From NCBI GenBank assembly GCA_021399435.1, contig JAJTUP010000008.1, forward strand, positions 1,302,001 through 1,366,000: a stretch of DNA of 64,000 bases, in the 5' to 3' direction. The stretch is from Diaporthe sp. PMI_573 (taxonomy: Eukaryota; Ascomycota; Sordariomycetes; Diaporthales; Diaporthaceae). Shown in pieces: positions 45,108 to 56,475 of this stretch. Made by a program: the position numbers and the translations under genes. How positions within the stretch are numbered: position 1 is the first letter of the stretch; each line of letters begins with the position of its first letter. A model generated the notes under the pieces. It searched no databases. It was given only the letters and a program-made list of their open reading frames with translations, and was not told the DNA's origin.

Positions 45108-46740
45108 ATGCGCAAGATGAGTGATCTTGGGCGGCCGAGTGAGGCCCAGGTTCCAAACGAGCCCAACGAGGAGAGATACTCGGTCTTCTCCAGCATTGAG
45201 AAGTGGTGTATCACTGCGCTTGTTGCCTACGCCGCATGGTTTTCCACTCTGAGCAGTTTCATCTACTTCCCAGCCCTTCATCAGCTTGCCGACTACTTCT
45301 CCGTTTCCGTTGGCAAGATCAACTTGACGATCACTTCGTACATGGCCGTGGCAACGGTGGCGCCGATGCTTATCGGCGACGCAGCGGATGTACTAGGTCG
45401 GCGACCAATTTACGTCCTCGCACTGGGATTGTACATGGTAGCCAATATTGCTATTGCCTCGTCTAGGACTTTTCCTTCATTGCTTGGTCTGCGAGTTCTA
45501 CAAGCCATGGCGATATCCGGCACATTCTCTGTTGCGTATGGTGTCATCACTGACATCGCCTCCCCGGCGGAACGAGGCTCATACGTTAGTGCGGTATCTT
45601 TTGCCATCACTATCGCCCCCAGTCTTGGCCCGGTTTTGGGCGGTGCGATTGCCTTTTCCGCAGGCTGGACGTGGATTTTCTGGTTCCTGACCCTAGCCTC
45701 TGGTATATGTCTGGCCCTCATGGTCTTTCTTCTGCCTGAGACTTCCCGCAACATTGTCGGCAACGGTTCTGGGAAGCCCCCCGTCTATCTTATTTTGCCT
45801 ATTCCACAACTCATGCGTCATTGGAAAGCAAACGATGAACCAGTCCGTCACAAGTCGCAAACTCCCAACCCGTTGAAATCCCTGGTGATACTTTGGCGAA
45901 AAGACAATGCCACAATCATCCTCGCGTGCGGCCTGCTCTATGCTGTATACACATGCATCAACGCGTCACTATCGACTCTGTTCATTGAGATATACCAGTT
46001 GAACCAGTGGCAGACGGGCCTTGTATACCTTCCCTTCGGTTTGGGTGGTACTGTCTCGACCTTCATTTCTGGCCCTTTGTTGGATCGAGCGTACCGCAAC
46101 GCGCGGACGTCACGAGGATTATCTACGGATAGGGCGAGGGGGGATGACCTCGACAATTTTCCAGTGGAGAAAGCCCGTCTTAGTGTGGTATGGATTCCCA
46201 TGATCATGACTATCTGCTCGATCATCGCATTTGGCTGGGTTCTGGAGCTTCAACAGGTATGTCCAAGTCTGGAGCCTTTTCGTCTCTATTCTTCCGTTGG
46301 ATATAGAAGCATGCTCGATTGTGTTCTCACCAGCTGATGTTTCCCATTGTTAGCATATTGCGACTCCATTGTGCCTCCAATTCATTGCAGGTTTGTGTAT
46401 GCAACTTGACTTCAGCGTAAGCTCACACCGCCCATGCTTGATAGAAAATCTCAGATACTAACAGCTTTTCATTTGGCAGATTTATAATACCCTGTTGGTG
46501 GACAAAAATCATCGGTCCCCGGCGGCCGCTCAAGCATCGAGCAACATCGTGCGGTGCACTTTGGCAGCAATCACTATTGCATTCCTACAGGATCTTATCA
46601 GCTCGGTAGGAATTGGTTGGACATATACGTTGATGGGAGGCCTTTGCTTGATTGCCATGGCTTTATTCTTCCTGGATTACCATGTCGGACCGACATGGAG
46701 ATTGAAAAGTCTACCGAGTGACGAAGCACATGACAACTAG
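45108..46740 (+). CDS. MFS drug:H+ antiporter (QDR/DHA1-type)
   Basis: Three exons, 45108-46256, 46354-46416 and 46480-46740; 490 residues. Twelve transmembrane segments: TM1 WCITALVAYAAWFSTLSSF, loop 2-3 signature GDAADVLGRRPIYV, motif C in TM5 PSLGPVLGGAIAF, and the C-terminal half from NATIILACGLLYAVY. The pattern STLFIEIYQLNQWQTGLVYLPFG and NTLLVDKNHRSPAAAQASSN is typical of the QDR1-3 group. Plasma-membrane exporter of small organic molecules. ATG 45108 chosen as first ATG; M at 45114 is possible. The gene ends only 63 bp from the convergent NLR gene. Confidence 0.92.
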
Positions 46741-46803
46741 ACAGGCGACCATCACCCCAGCCCCGCTACTTCTATTCCAAAGTTTAGGTGGAATTTGTCA
46801 AAC

Positions 46804-49800
46804 TCAAGATAGAGAAACGCATCGAACCACGCCAACCTTTCCGTTTCTGGGGAATAAAATAGACCGTTCCTTCCTCCAAGCTGTGCAAAGCGCCACGCAG
46901 TCTTTGCTAACCCAATCGCTTGGCAAGTAGAAAATCTCCTTGAAAGGTTTAGATGCGACTTTGGCAGCTGACAAGGTCGCAAGTCCTTTAGCATTATGTT
47001 TGATGCTGTGTGAACCCTTTGAGCTCTGTTGATACTGCCAGACACATATAGACAAGTCCCGAGAAAGAAACACCAGACGGCTTTGAGAAATGAAAGAGAG
47101 GATCAGTGTGACTTCAGAAGAAATGCTTTCTGATAGGATGTTCGGAGTGACAGTCCTCATTTTGACATCGTGTTTGGGATCGTCATGCTCAGGGCTGGAG
47201 AGTGTTGTACAAATCGATGTGACGTCAAAAGAGCCGATGACCTTTCGCGAAGATCTGGTATCACGTACTGAGAATTGCACCAGTACCTGCTTTCCATCGT
47301 TTGTTGGAAGGACGGCATCGACTGTGCGCTTGGTGAGTCTGTCGACATGCGGGGCGAGGTCGTAACCGAGATATTGTACCTTTGACGAGTTGGAATCCAG
47401 CAGGTATATAGTCTCCAGTCCAAAACCAAGACTTCGATGAGCTTCCCGGGGATGTCTAATCCAGGTCACCTCGCCCTCATCCAACTGATGAGATTGTGTT
47501 ATCGATGATGCAGCTATACATATGGTGTGTACAGCGTTCAAAGACTGAACGAAGAGACTGTTGGAATCAGGGGAAAACGCGAGCTGAAATATTGGACCTT
47601 TCGTAGAATTCTTGACTGAAATCTCAGCTCTTCGCTCCACCAGTGAATCTGAGTCGGCCGCAATTTCAGATACGAATATCTTCTTACTGGAATCCGAAAA
47701 TGCCAAGAACTTTCCATCGTCACTCCAAGCCATGCAATCGATGCTGAAGAAGGCATTGGTCTTGTGGATTTCGCCTAGATTCCCTTTGCGTATGCTGGAC
47801 AAGGTCACAGTTCCCTTGTCTGTGCCGTAAATGTAGAGGTCACCAGACGGGGAGGCTGCCAAAGCTGTGATCGTATCGACTCTCAAAGCCGTATTTGGAG
47901 CTACAGATGAGCTCTGTGTTAGGCTTTCTGTCTCGCTCAGGCTGTCGGCGTCTTTACCCGGCCGCTCCATAAACTCGGCTAGAGCATTAGGTTCCCAGGC
48001 ATTACCATAGTAACCGCGAATATCATAAAGACGTCTCGAATCGGGGCTGAATGTGATACCAAAGACTGTGTCTTGTGATGCCAGTTGGTATAGAAGACTG
48101 AAGCCGGCTGTCACGTAGACTTTGATCTTGCCATGAACGTCGCCCGTGGCCAAGAGACTACCATCCCTGTTCAGAGCCAATTTTGATGCACCAGTAGGAA
48201 GCTCTTCGACCTCACCATCATACGGATTCCACTTGAAAACGTCTCCCTCCATGTAGAGACCAATGACTTTGGTGTCAAACGGGTGCCACATGGCCTCGAT
48301 TACGTCGCCACGGGCGAGCTCATCACGCTTGCGCCAGCAGTGGCCGATATGAGTTGGCCCTTCAGTTTCCCATGCGGAGAGAGGGTGACCTCTGTACGCA
48401 ATTGCAATGAGGCTCACGTCATCATTTAGGGCGATGTGGTTGGCGGCATTGAGGAAATGTCCCTCCATCTCCAGCTCTTCGAGCTCGGCAGTCAACTCCC
48501 ATGATGGCTCGGGGCTGGCTAAATTCAGCGATCTAACTTTCTTGTCATCCGTTCCGACAAAAAGCGTCTTGTTGTTCCGAGAAAATCGCATAGCTAGTGG
48601 ACGAGGCTTCGAGTGGACACTGGGAACCGTGTATTTGCATAGACCACTAGGAAGCTCCCATATTTTGACGGTATTATATCCGTACGTGGCGAGCAAGGTC
48701 GCAGAGCTGCTGAGTTCCGTCCTATAAACTCGTTCACGGTGCTGAATTGGACTGCATGACGATTCTTGGAAATCTGCAGAGTCGTATAAAATGACGTTCC
48801 CCCTAGTGTTCAAGATGGCCAGTTGAGTGGATGCTGCTGAAATTGTGGACATGTAGGCGCCAAATGATATTCGAGTGGTCAAATCATCCCATGTATCAGT
48901 TGATTGCCCTGAAACATCGATTGACTTGGATTCTGGTTTGCCAAATTGTTGATAAATGGCAGAGTTGCGGGCACAAAATGGGGGCACCAGCTTGTAGATT
49001 GCTTCTGCATCCCGCCGCAGTATTGACCCGAACTTCCCCACGATCTTAACAAGGTCATTGGCCCAGCTGCTGGCCAGTTCGACTTGCAGAGTCCCCAGGT
49101 CGTTCATATCGTTGGGCATGGGTTTATCCCTTTTCTTGCGGCAATATCTGGAGAGGTGTCTCGAAGCCTGAATCAGAGTCCGCAACTTGTCGTTCGCAGC
49201 AAGGATGTGAATCCATGCCAAAACTGATTGCCCGGTGAGAAATTTTCGAAGAGTTTGGAACGTTTCGTCGTCATCAAGGGGGGATGATAGGAGATGATAG
49301 GACCAGTTCCTAGTGGCATACTCGAGCAATTTAGGCTCGTCGCCGCGTTTGAACTTGGCTCGAAGACCCGCCGCCAGAAGACACTGCATACAGCTATGAA
49401 ACATGTGTGCGTGTGCCTCATCACGTCTCACTATTTGGGGCAGCCCGTTGATTCTGTCACTGGTTAGGTATTCGCACGCTGTCTGATGGATGAGGGATGC
49501 ATAACCATCGTTGTCGATCACCACAAAGCCGGCACAAAGGTCAAGGATGGACCCCTCGAAATTGAGCATCTCCGATATGTCTTCGGCAGCGGCTTCGCCT
49601 AATTCGGCGACTTTCAATGGCCTGAGTGAGCAGGTCAGGCATTGAAGAACGGAAATCGCCAAGGCTTTGTCACGATGAGAGGAAATGTTCAAAATGCTTG
49701 CGGCCATTCTGTCGTATAGCGCTCCCATACCATCCGGCAGCTCTTTCAATGCATCTTCGACATCCGCCTGCCGGTGACAAGAATTTATTCTGTCCACAGC

Positions 49801-51820
49801 CAGTCGCACCCACTGTTGTCCTTCATCAGTAATCTGGCTTGATCATCAATCACAAGTTGCCCTTACGAGAAAGTTATTTTGGGCTCCATTGAGAAGTCGC
49901 TGCTCAATGCTTCGCTTGAATTGATCTTCGCCGGCTAACTCAAGCTCCTGACGAATATAGGAGAACAGATCGTTGGTGTGGCCCTCGATACTTATTTCGT
50001 CACAAGCGATGTTCTTCGAAGCCTTCATCAGGCTATTTTGTATCTCAGAGATTCTTCGACTGGTGAAAAGAATCCGTATTGGCATAAGTGAAGACAAGAA
50101 ATCCAACAACGTTCTAATGAGCACTCTTGGGTCGTCAGCTTCGTCGAGGCCATCGACAATCCAGTAAATTGGCTCATTCTGCTCGCTTGTGAAAGGGATT
50201 GATTTGAAGACGCGGTCCCATATGACTCCTGGACTCGCCGACTCAAAGTTGATGCCTTCGTCCTCGAGCTCGGCTAAATTGCGCTGAAATTGCGGCATGC
50301 TTTGCGCCATCTGATAAGCCACGGATCGCAACAAGTAGCTGAGCCCTCGTTTCATTGGGGCACTGAATCTGATGAAGAAGTATTGGCATTGTTTGCCTTG
50401 CTGCATGAGGTGGTTGATAATGAATGAGGCCAGAACGGACTTCCCGGTCGCAGGCCCTCCAGTTAGCCACAGGGCTATAGAGGATGTCTGGTGTATGTCA
50501 GACCAGTTCAAGAATCGCTTGTCCTCGAGAATCCAGCTGTTCGTTCCTTGTGTCCATTGGTCACGATAGAAGATATAATCTGTGTCAGGAAGCTCCGTTA
50601 TGGCTAGCATCGTCTTCACGTCCTTGGAAGTTTTCTGGTGAGAGGTAGGTTCTAGGCCTGACTTTCTTGCAACAATCTTGCTCACGATTGATTTCAAGAC
50701 GTTTCTCACAGTGACATAATTCGGATCTGTAGGGCCGTCATATTTGCACACGCCGTGGTGGTCGGCATCCAGAGCCCTCGATAGCTCTCCCGGGTACCCC
50801 AGTACCGAAGAATCTTTCTCAAGGACCATGATTCGATTGTTCGACAGTCCTATCGCGGTTGGTTGAGTCTCATAGAATGATACAATATCCAGCCTTGGCG
50901 CGATATGGCGAAATTGTTCATTGAGTTTCTGAAGCGTGAGCGAGTTGGACGCTAGATCGGCCACGTACTGCTTTGGATTGGTGATCAGGCTGCACTGTAG
51001 TATTTTGTTCAAAGTTTGTGCTAGTTGCGTGCCGCGGTGTGGTGTGGCGAGGAATGTGATCGCACATATGGACTTGATGATGTCTTCGTATTCCGGGTCG
51101 TGCTGGCCTTGCATATAGGCTTCCTTGATGATGAGTCCACCCATGCTGTGTGCTACGAAAATCAGAGGCACCTTTTGAATTTATTCAATGTTAGGGGATC
51201 TTTCATGTTGTAAGGTTCTCAGGCATGACCTTACCTTGCCCATTTGTAGATCTTCTTTCCTCTCGTCTGTAGCGTACTTGAGATCAAACAGCAGGTCTTT
51301 TGCAAAGTCAAGCACCGACTGCCCAGCATGGCCACCCTTTTTCAGTGTCGCATTATACCCGAAAGTCAAGATTCTCGCAAGGCAAAGGTCTGGCTCCAGA
51401 GCTAGGAACGTCAAAGGCCAGAATAGGTCAGGATCTCGATTCTTCGACCATGTCCAGCGGCTCGTGCCTCCTAAGCCGTGCACAAACACAATGTCGGCCT
51501 TATGTCCGTGATCTGGAGTATATACGACATTGAGTCCGAATGCTCCGGAGTCCGTCTCGCTGCTCTTGCGGGTCAGATCGCCATCGTGAACAGTCAAAAC
51601 ACCCGGCGTTAGCGGCACTGGCAGGTTTCTATCTGCATCTTGAGATCCACCTGGAGAAGGGCTGATCCTGAGTATATCAGACTTTGGGCGGAGAGCTTGT
51701 GACTGGCGGCTTTCGTCGCTTGGCTTCCGGCCAAATGTAGAGATCTTGCGGAACTAGGCCCAGGGAACGGTTGTCAGGCCACAGGCTTGCGCCCAGCAGA
51801 AGGACGGGATGCCTTACCAT
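46804..51820 (-). CDS. NLR-like protein: alpha/beta hydrolase - NACHT - WD40
   Basis: Reads leftwards; exons 51820-51818 (just the ATG), 51753-51235, 51171-49867 and 49812-46804; 1611 residues. Residues about 65-250 form a SesB/PGAP1-like serine hydrolase (FVHGLGGTSRWTW, nucleophile in VAHSMGGL at about Ser183). A NACHT NTPase follows: Walker A LTGGPATGKSVLA near 410-420, Walker B WIVDGLDEAD near 495, then the winged-helix region. From about residue 950 there are divergent WD-type beta-propeller repeats (for example DVHGKIKVYV, GDLYIYGTDKGTVTLSSIR). Fungal NLRs of this build act in heterokaryon incompatibility or defence-like responses, the repeats sensing a ligand and the N-terminal domain executing. 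The ATG-only first exon rests on ATG|GTAAGG and a good CTGAC..CCTAG acceptor; otherwise no ATG precedes the hydrolase. Confidence 0.9.
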
Positions 51821-52360
51821 GATTGTGATTTACAGCAAGATAACGTGGATCACAAGGTTCCAGCCGTTGGAGCAAAGGCATAAAAGAAGAATCACGCTAA
51901 GCATCTGTGACGACAATCATCATCATGCTGAACTTGAGGCTGAGAAATGCTCAATTTGTGTTACTTGGTTCGCGGTCCACCTCCGAGCCGGTGTTGAGGC
52001 AATTGGTCTCAAGGCACTAAAGATGTGAGAACCTTGGCGAATGCGGGGCTTGGCCAGGACCTGCAGCTCGGCGCATCTCAAGCTTCTATTTTAACAACCA
52101 GCAGTCTGAAGTGAGCCAATGACGGCTCGACTTGTTCAGGACCGCAGTGAATAACCCGCCAACCTGGCCTAGTGGGCGGCTATTGAGGGGGCCAGATGAA
52201 GAGGCCGCTGCTGCAAGGGGACCTGTTGGTGGGCAACTCTACGACCCCCATGACCAGTCATGGAGTGCTCTGTGTCACCGTATTTTGACCCTCGCTCAAT
52301 AATCCGTAACCTTTATTTCCTTGATCACGTTTATGAATAATTCTTCTGTGCGAAGACACC
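51821..52360. other. Divergent promoter region, NLR / fructosamine-kinase-like gene
   Basis: 540 bp between divergent starts; nothing recognised. AT content rises just before 52361. Confidence 0.45.
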
Positions 52361-53659
52361 ATGGCAGATTCAACTGGCTGGCTCGACGGTATTGAAGGCA
52401 ACTTCCCTCTCCACATGGCGGTGGTAGCTGGTATACATATTTTCCTTGTCTAGTATTACAGAATGAAATAGGTGTCGTTTACTAACTGACTTGATTCCTC
52501 GCAGTCATGCCCAGAGGGACAAAGGTCACCGGTTGTGAATCTTCCGGAATCTCAGCCTGGGCAAAGACAGCAAAGATCTCCGTGATCCTAGCAGACGGAA
52601 CTCCAGCGAGATATTTCTTGAAAAGCGTGAGCGGGCAAGGCGCTCGAGCCATGGTCACAGGCGAATTCCACTCAGCAAACAACATCAACAGCGTGGTTCC
52701 GGGTTTCGTACCCAAAGCCATCGGATGGGGAGAGTATGATAACGAAGGGACGACAACCTACTTCTTCCTAGCTGTGTTCCATGATATGGACTTTTCCACA
52801 CCCCCAGATCCAGAAGAGTTCGTGTCTATTATTTCGGAGCTTCACACTAGAGGGACTTCACCGAATGGAATGTTCGGCTACCCAGTGCCAACTGTCTGTG
52901 GCCGCATGGAACGAACAGTGACGTGGACGAGCAGTTGGGCCGAATCATTCATGCTTCAGCTGAAGGACGTCATTAAGTATGACAACGATACAAATGGCCC
53001 TTGGCCAGAGTACGACGTCGTTTGCAAACGGCTCATCGACGCCGTGATTCCACGCCTCCTCGGTGCCCTGCAGTCCGAGGGCAGAAGTATAAAACCAACG
53101 CTCATACATGGCAGCCTGTGGGAGAAGAATATTGGGATGGATATGGAGACAGGGGAAATCGTGATCTTTGACACAGGCTGCACATATGCGCACAATGAAA
53201 TGGAATTTGGGACGGTGAGTATCATTCGATCCATCGAATTAAACATTGAAGTTCGGGCTATTCGGAAGATTTACCCAAAACCATCAACATGGTCGGCCAA
53301 GCTAATGTGTTGTAACTCAGTGGCGATCCACATGGGCAGCCTATTTCAACTCACCGACATATATGCGCCTGTATCAGCGCGAGGTAGAACCTTCCGAGCC
53401 AGTCGACGAGTGGGATGATCGGAATCGGCTGTATAGCATCCACCCATACCTGAATGATTCTGCAGGTCACCCTGGAAGCTCATCGCGGCAAATGTCAGCT
53501 ACCCCTTCCGCGTTGTTAAAATATTTACTGATCCTCACGCACAGAGCATACAATGACATGTTGTACCTGATCGAGAAGTATGCGCCGTTGGAGGGGCTAG
53601 AAAAGTATGACCCTGAGAAAGACATCATGGTTTCCGGCACTTACATGGGTTCGAACTAA
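52361..53659 (+). CDS. Fructosamine/ketosamine-3-kinase-like protein with altered catalytic loop
   Basis: Four exons, 52361-52430, 52505-53214, 53321-53493 and 53545-53659; 355 residues. The kinase N-lobe includes RYFLKSVSGQGA (Lys of the VAIK position) and MVTGEF; FGYPVPTVCG and WAESFMLQL match the fungal fructosamine-kinase family (PF03881-type). The catalytic loop reads LIHGSLWEKNIGMD and the metal-binding motif IFDTGCTYAHNEME. In the family these are normally HGDLWxxN and FDPA/FDAS; the general-base Asp is Ser here. Cytosolic enzymes of this family phosphorylate glycated amines and so help deglycation. The Asp to Ser change suggests low or lost kinase activity or a changed role, although HGN/HGS variants may exist in fungi. 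Introns and reading frame are intact. Confidence 0.85.
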
Positions 53660-54303
53660 ATCGACTAGAGTGGAGTAAGCCGCTTTGGGCTGTGGGTAGA
53701 GTGTTACTTTGATCATGATATAGATATGGCGGATTGGGGCCAAGCAGTGAAGTTACATGACGCGTGGCACGATGGGAACAGTGACAAAAGCTCCACGACG
53801 TGAATGGTGTAGTTGCCCAAAGAGCAGATCAGGAGGTACGAGATGGCCGCTGCAGTGACTGTTGATTCCACGTTCGCCTTTAGGCCTAATGTCCCATCAC
53901 CCTCCGTGACTCGCAAGTGCCACCACTAGCGTATCTCGTATTGTGTTGCCGCCATCAGAAAGTCCAGTCACCGACAGGTTTGTGACTTCGATCCAACCCG
54001 TAATCCACGTTCCAGCTGCAAGTCGTTCTCCCCACTACCTCTTGCGGGGCCCAATAGATACGAGTAAATCCCGGGCACAGCTGCAGTTGATTCCGGTGAT
54101 CGTCTCTTTTGAACCCACGGCTCGCAAAGCCATTCCTTGCTCAGAAAGGGAGTCGGAGGGGCTTCTTCTGCCGGCCTCGGATTCTCGACATCTGGAGATA
54201 GTGACAGGCATAGCTGCCAGACTTCCGCGACGTTGCAACGTCATTTAGGTTGGTCTCTTTTGCGAAGAGTGATATAGGCTCTTGCACGTAAGATCGACAA
54301 GGA
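53660..54303. other. Intergenic region at the accessory/core boundary
   Basis: 640 bp between convergent genes; nothing recognised. Confidence 0.45.
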
Positions 54304-54621
54304 TCATTTCTCTTTCCCAAACTCGACCGGCAGGTTCATGCCCACCCTCTTGGCCGTCAACAGCACTCGTTCCCCCTCATCCATTCCCATGCCGGGGTTG
54401 TACCTCTCCAGCAGTGTGAGGTATGTCCTCTGGGCGCGGACGTATGCGAGGTACTGCTCTGCTTGCGCGACAGCCTGTTCTGGGGTCGTTTCGGGGCGGA
54501 AGTGCTCGCGGAGGCGCTGGTGCACCGGCGATGGCGTCTTGGAGAGGATCGGCCGGGGTGGTAGCTCGCGTAGGAATGAGCGGTAGAGGGCACGGAGCCG
54601 TGGTGCTGTTGAGGATGACAT
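54304..54621 (-). CDS. FMC1: FMC1, mitochondrial ATP synthase assembly factor (LYR protein)
   Basis: Single exon, 105 residues, from MSSSTAPRLRALYRSFLREL. The LYR motif is RALYRSFLREL near residue 10; the middle TPEQAVAQAEQYLAYVRAQRT and the end RVGMNLP match the FMC1 (formation of mitochondrial complexes 1) family in length and order. It is a matrix chaperone-type factor that helps ATP12-dependent assembly of the F1 sector at high temperature in yeast. Shares a 335-bp divergent promoter with the EngB-type mitochondrial GTPase, so co-expression of two mitochondrial genes is likely. Confidence 0.85.
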   Translation of the reverse strand: MSSSTAPRLRALYRSFLRELPPRPILSKTPSPVHQRLREHFRPETTPEQAVAQAEQYLAYVRAQRTYLTLLERYNPGMGMDEGERVLLTAKRVGMNLPVEFGKEK

Positions 54622-54956
54622 GGTGATAGGGTGCAGCGGAGCGCGAGTGTCGTATGATGAGACTCAACCGGGCTGAACAGAGGAATCAAGTTGACGAGGA
54701 GGGCATTTGCGCCGGATGAATCCGAAAGTAAAGTTTAGGTGGAGAATTGCACTTACAGGGGGGCTAGCCCGTGTTGCCCGCCGGAAGCTTCTCCTTGGAG
54801 CTGTCATGCCTGCCGGAGGTCACCAAGTGTCGTCACAGGCGAATTTTCCTGGGGCCGATTGCTCAGAGACCTCAAGCATCAGCAGACACCATCTCAGCCG
54901 TCGCATCCCCCCCTGAGCTGCCCACGTGGAGGAGACGCATCCTCTCACATGCGAAC

Positions 54957-56354
54957 ATGTCTCCACGAGGTATAGCCAGTCTGCTGGCCATGCCACCAGC
55001 CCTACGGCCAGTGTTCCTGCAGGCGGTAATGGCTGGGCCCCGATTCGAGTCTGCAATGCCCCTCCGTACCTGCAGCCGGCGACCCTACTCGCGATCGACC
55101 AAAGCATCGCGCCCACCACCACCGTCTGCCCCTCCTCCTCCAGCCCACAGCCGCGATGACGGGCCCCCACGCGCCCTCTCCTTCCATCCCTCGCCCCCCA
55201 CCGTCCAACCACCCATCTCCCATCTCGTCTCCGACACACCGCCCCTCGACCTGACCCGATCCGCCTCGCTGTTCAGCAACCCCAAATTCCTCTACTCGGC
55301 GCCGCGCTTCCTACACCTGCCGATCAACACGCGCATGCCGGAGGTGTGCGTGCTGGGGCGTTCCAACGTGGGCAAGTCGACGCTGATCAACGCGCTGGCC
55401 GGGCTGGGCGGCAAGCGGGCGGGCGCGAGCCACGGGTCCAAGAACAACCGTGCCGGCATCGCCATCACGAGCGCCAAGGCCGGGTGCACCAAGACCATGA
55501 ACGCCTACGGCTTCGGCCCGCCGCTGTCGACGAGGCCGCTGACCAGGGCGGAGCAGGTGGCGCGCAAGGAAGGGGGGCGCGGGCGATCCGAGCGAAGGTC
55601 GTCCGACGGGCAGAGGAGGGAGCCCATGCCACGGCATAGTCTTGTCATGATGGACATGCCGGGGTACGGGCTCAACTCTCGCGCCGACTGGGGCGAGGAG
55701 ATCCTCAAGTACCTCAACCGCAGGGAGATCCTCCACGGCGCGGTGCTGCTCATCGATGCGGTGGCTGGTGTCAAGCAGGGCGACAGGATGGTGCTGGAGG
55801 TGCTGCGGGACGCCGGGCTCAAGACGAGTGTGGTCCTGACAAAGGCGGACAAGCTGGTGAACGACACGGATGCCGTCGTGTGGGAGAGCAGCGGGCTGCT
55901 GAGGCAGGCTTGCTCGCACATATGGGATGAGATGCGGGCCGTGGAGAGGGCGGGCAAGATGGAATGGTTCGAAGGTGATGGCTGGAACCCTGAGATCTTC
56001 ATCACTGGTGCCGGTGACCCGAAGCTGGGGGGCATGGGCATCGGCGGTGCGAGGCTGTCGATGTGTAGGCTTGCAGGCCACCTTCCCACCCCCGTGAGGA
56101 AGTTTGAGGTGACAGAGCCGGAGATCGTGCCTTTCGACCAGCTGGTGTTTAGCAGCTCATCTTCCACCTCACCGCTGCCCCAGAGCCAGCCTGCTGTCGA
56201 GGTCGAAGAGCCTGAGGAGCAGGTCCAGGCGCAAGTGGGCCGAGGGAGAGTGCGACCCTGGAGGGCTAGACCACGCGTCGACCAGATGGGGCTGATGGAG
56301 GCAGCTATAGAGCGGCCCAGGGCGAGGAGACAGTTAGGCCGAGCCTCGTTTTAG
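54957..56354 (+). CDS. MRX8: EngB/YihA-type mitochondrial GTPase (MRX8-like)
   Basis: Single exon, 465 residues from the ATG at 54957. The first about 80 residues are rich in Arg, Ser and Pro with few acids, like a mitochondrial presequence. GTPase motifs in order: G1 GRSNVGKSTLIN (about 135-146), G2/G3 with T in KAGCTKTMNAY and DMPGYGLN, G4 VVLTKADKL, G5 ITGAG. The insertion GRGRSERRSSDGQRR between strands is an extension over bacterial EngB. A Glu/Gln- and Arg-rich tail ends RRQLGRASF. In yeast MRX8 belongs to the mitochondrial expression network and helps mitoribosome function or translation. GC content is high (G+C-biased third positions), as in the flanking core genes. Confidence 0.88.
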   Translation: MSPRGIASLLAMPPALRPVFLQAVMAGPRFESAMPLRTCSRRPYSRSTKASRPPPPSAPPPPAHSRDDGPPRALSFHPSPPTVQPPISHLVSDTPPLDLTRSASLFSNPKFLYSAPRFLHLPINTRMPEVCVLGRSNVGKSTLINALAGLGGKRAGASHGSKNNRAGIAITSAKAGCTKTMNAYGFGPPLSTRPLTRAEQVARKEGGRGRSERRSSDGQRREPMPRHSLVMMDMPGYGLNSRADWGEEILKYLNRREILHGAVLLIDAVAGVKQGDRMVLEVLRDAGLKTSVVLTKADKLVNDTDAVVWESSGLLRQACSHIWDEMRAVERAGKMEWFEGDGWNPEIFITGAGDPKLGGMGIGGARLSMCRLAGHLPTPVRKFEVTEPEIVPFDQLVFSSSSSTSPLPQSQPAVEVEEPEEQVQAQVGRGRVRPWRARPRVDQMGLMEAAIERPRARRQLGRASF

Positions 56355-56475
56355 TACTGGAGGAAAGCGAGGCTGTAAGCGAGGCTGTCTCCCGCCATCT
56401 GACCCACACAATTCAAAATTTATATCTATCCACTGTTCTAAAAGCGCCAGCTGTGACCGAAATCAAGACCCCGCG

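Noticed and set aside
47090..48727. Plus-strand open frames inside the NLR gene
   Set aside because: Antisense shadows of the 3-kb WD40 exon.
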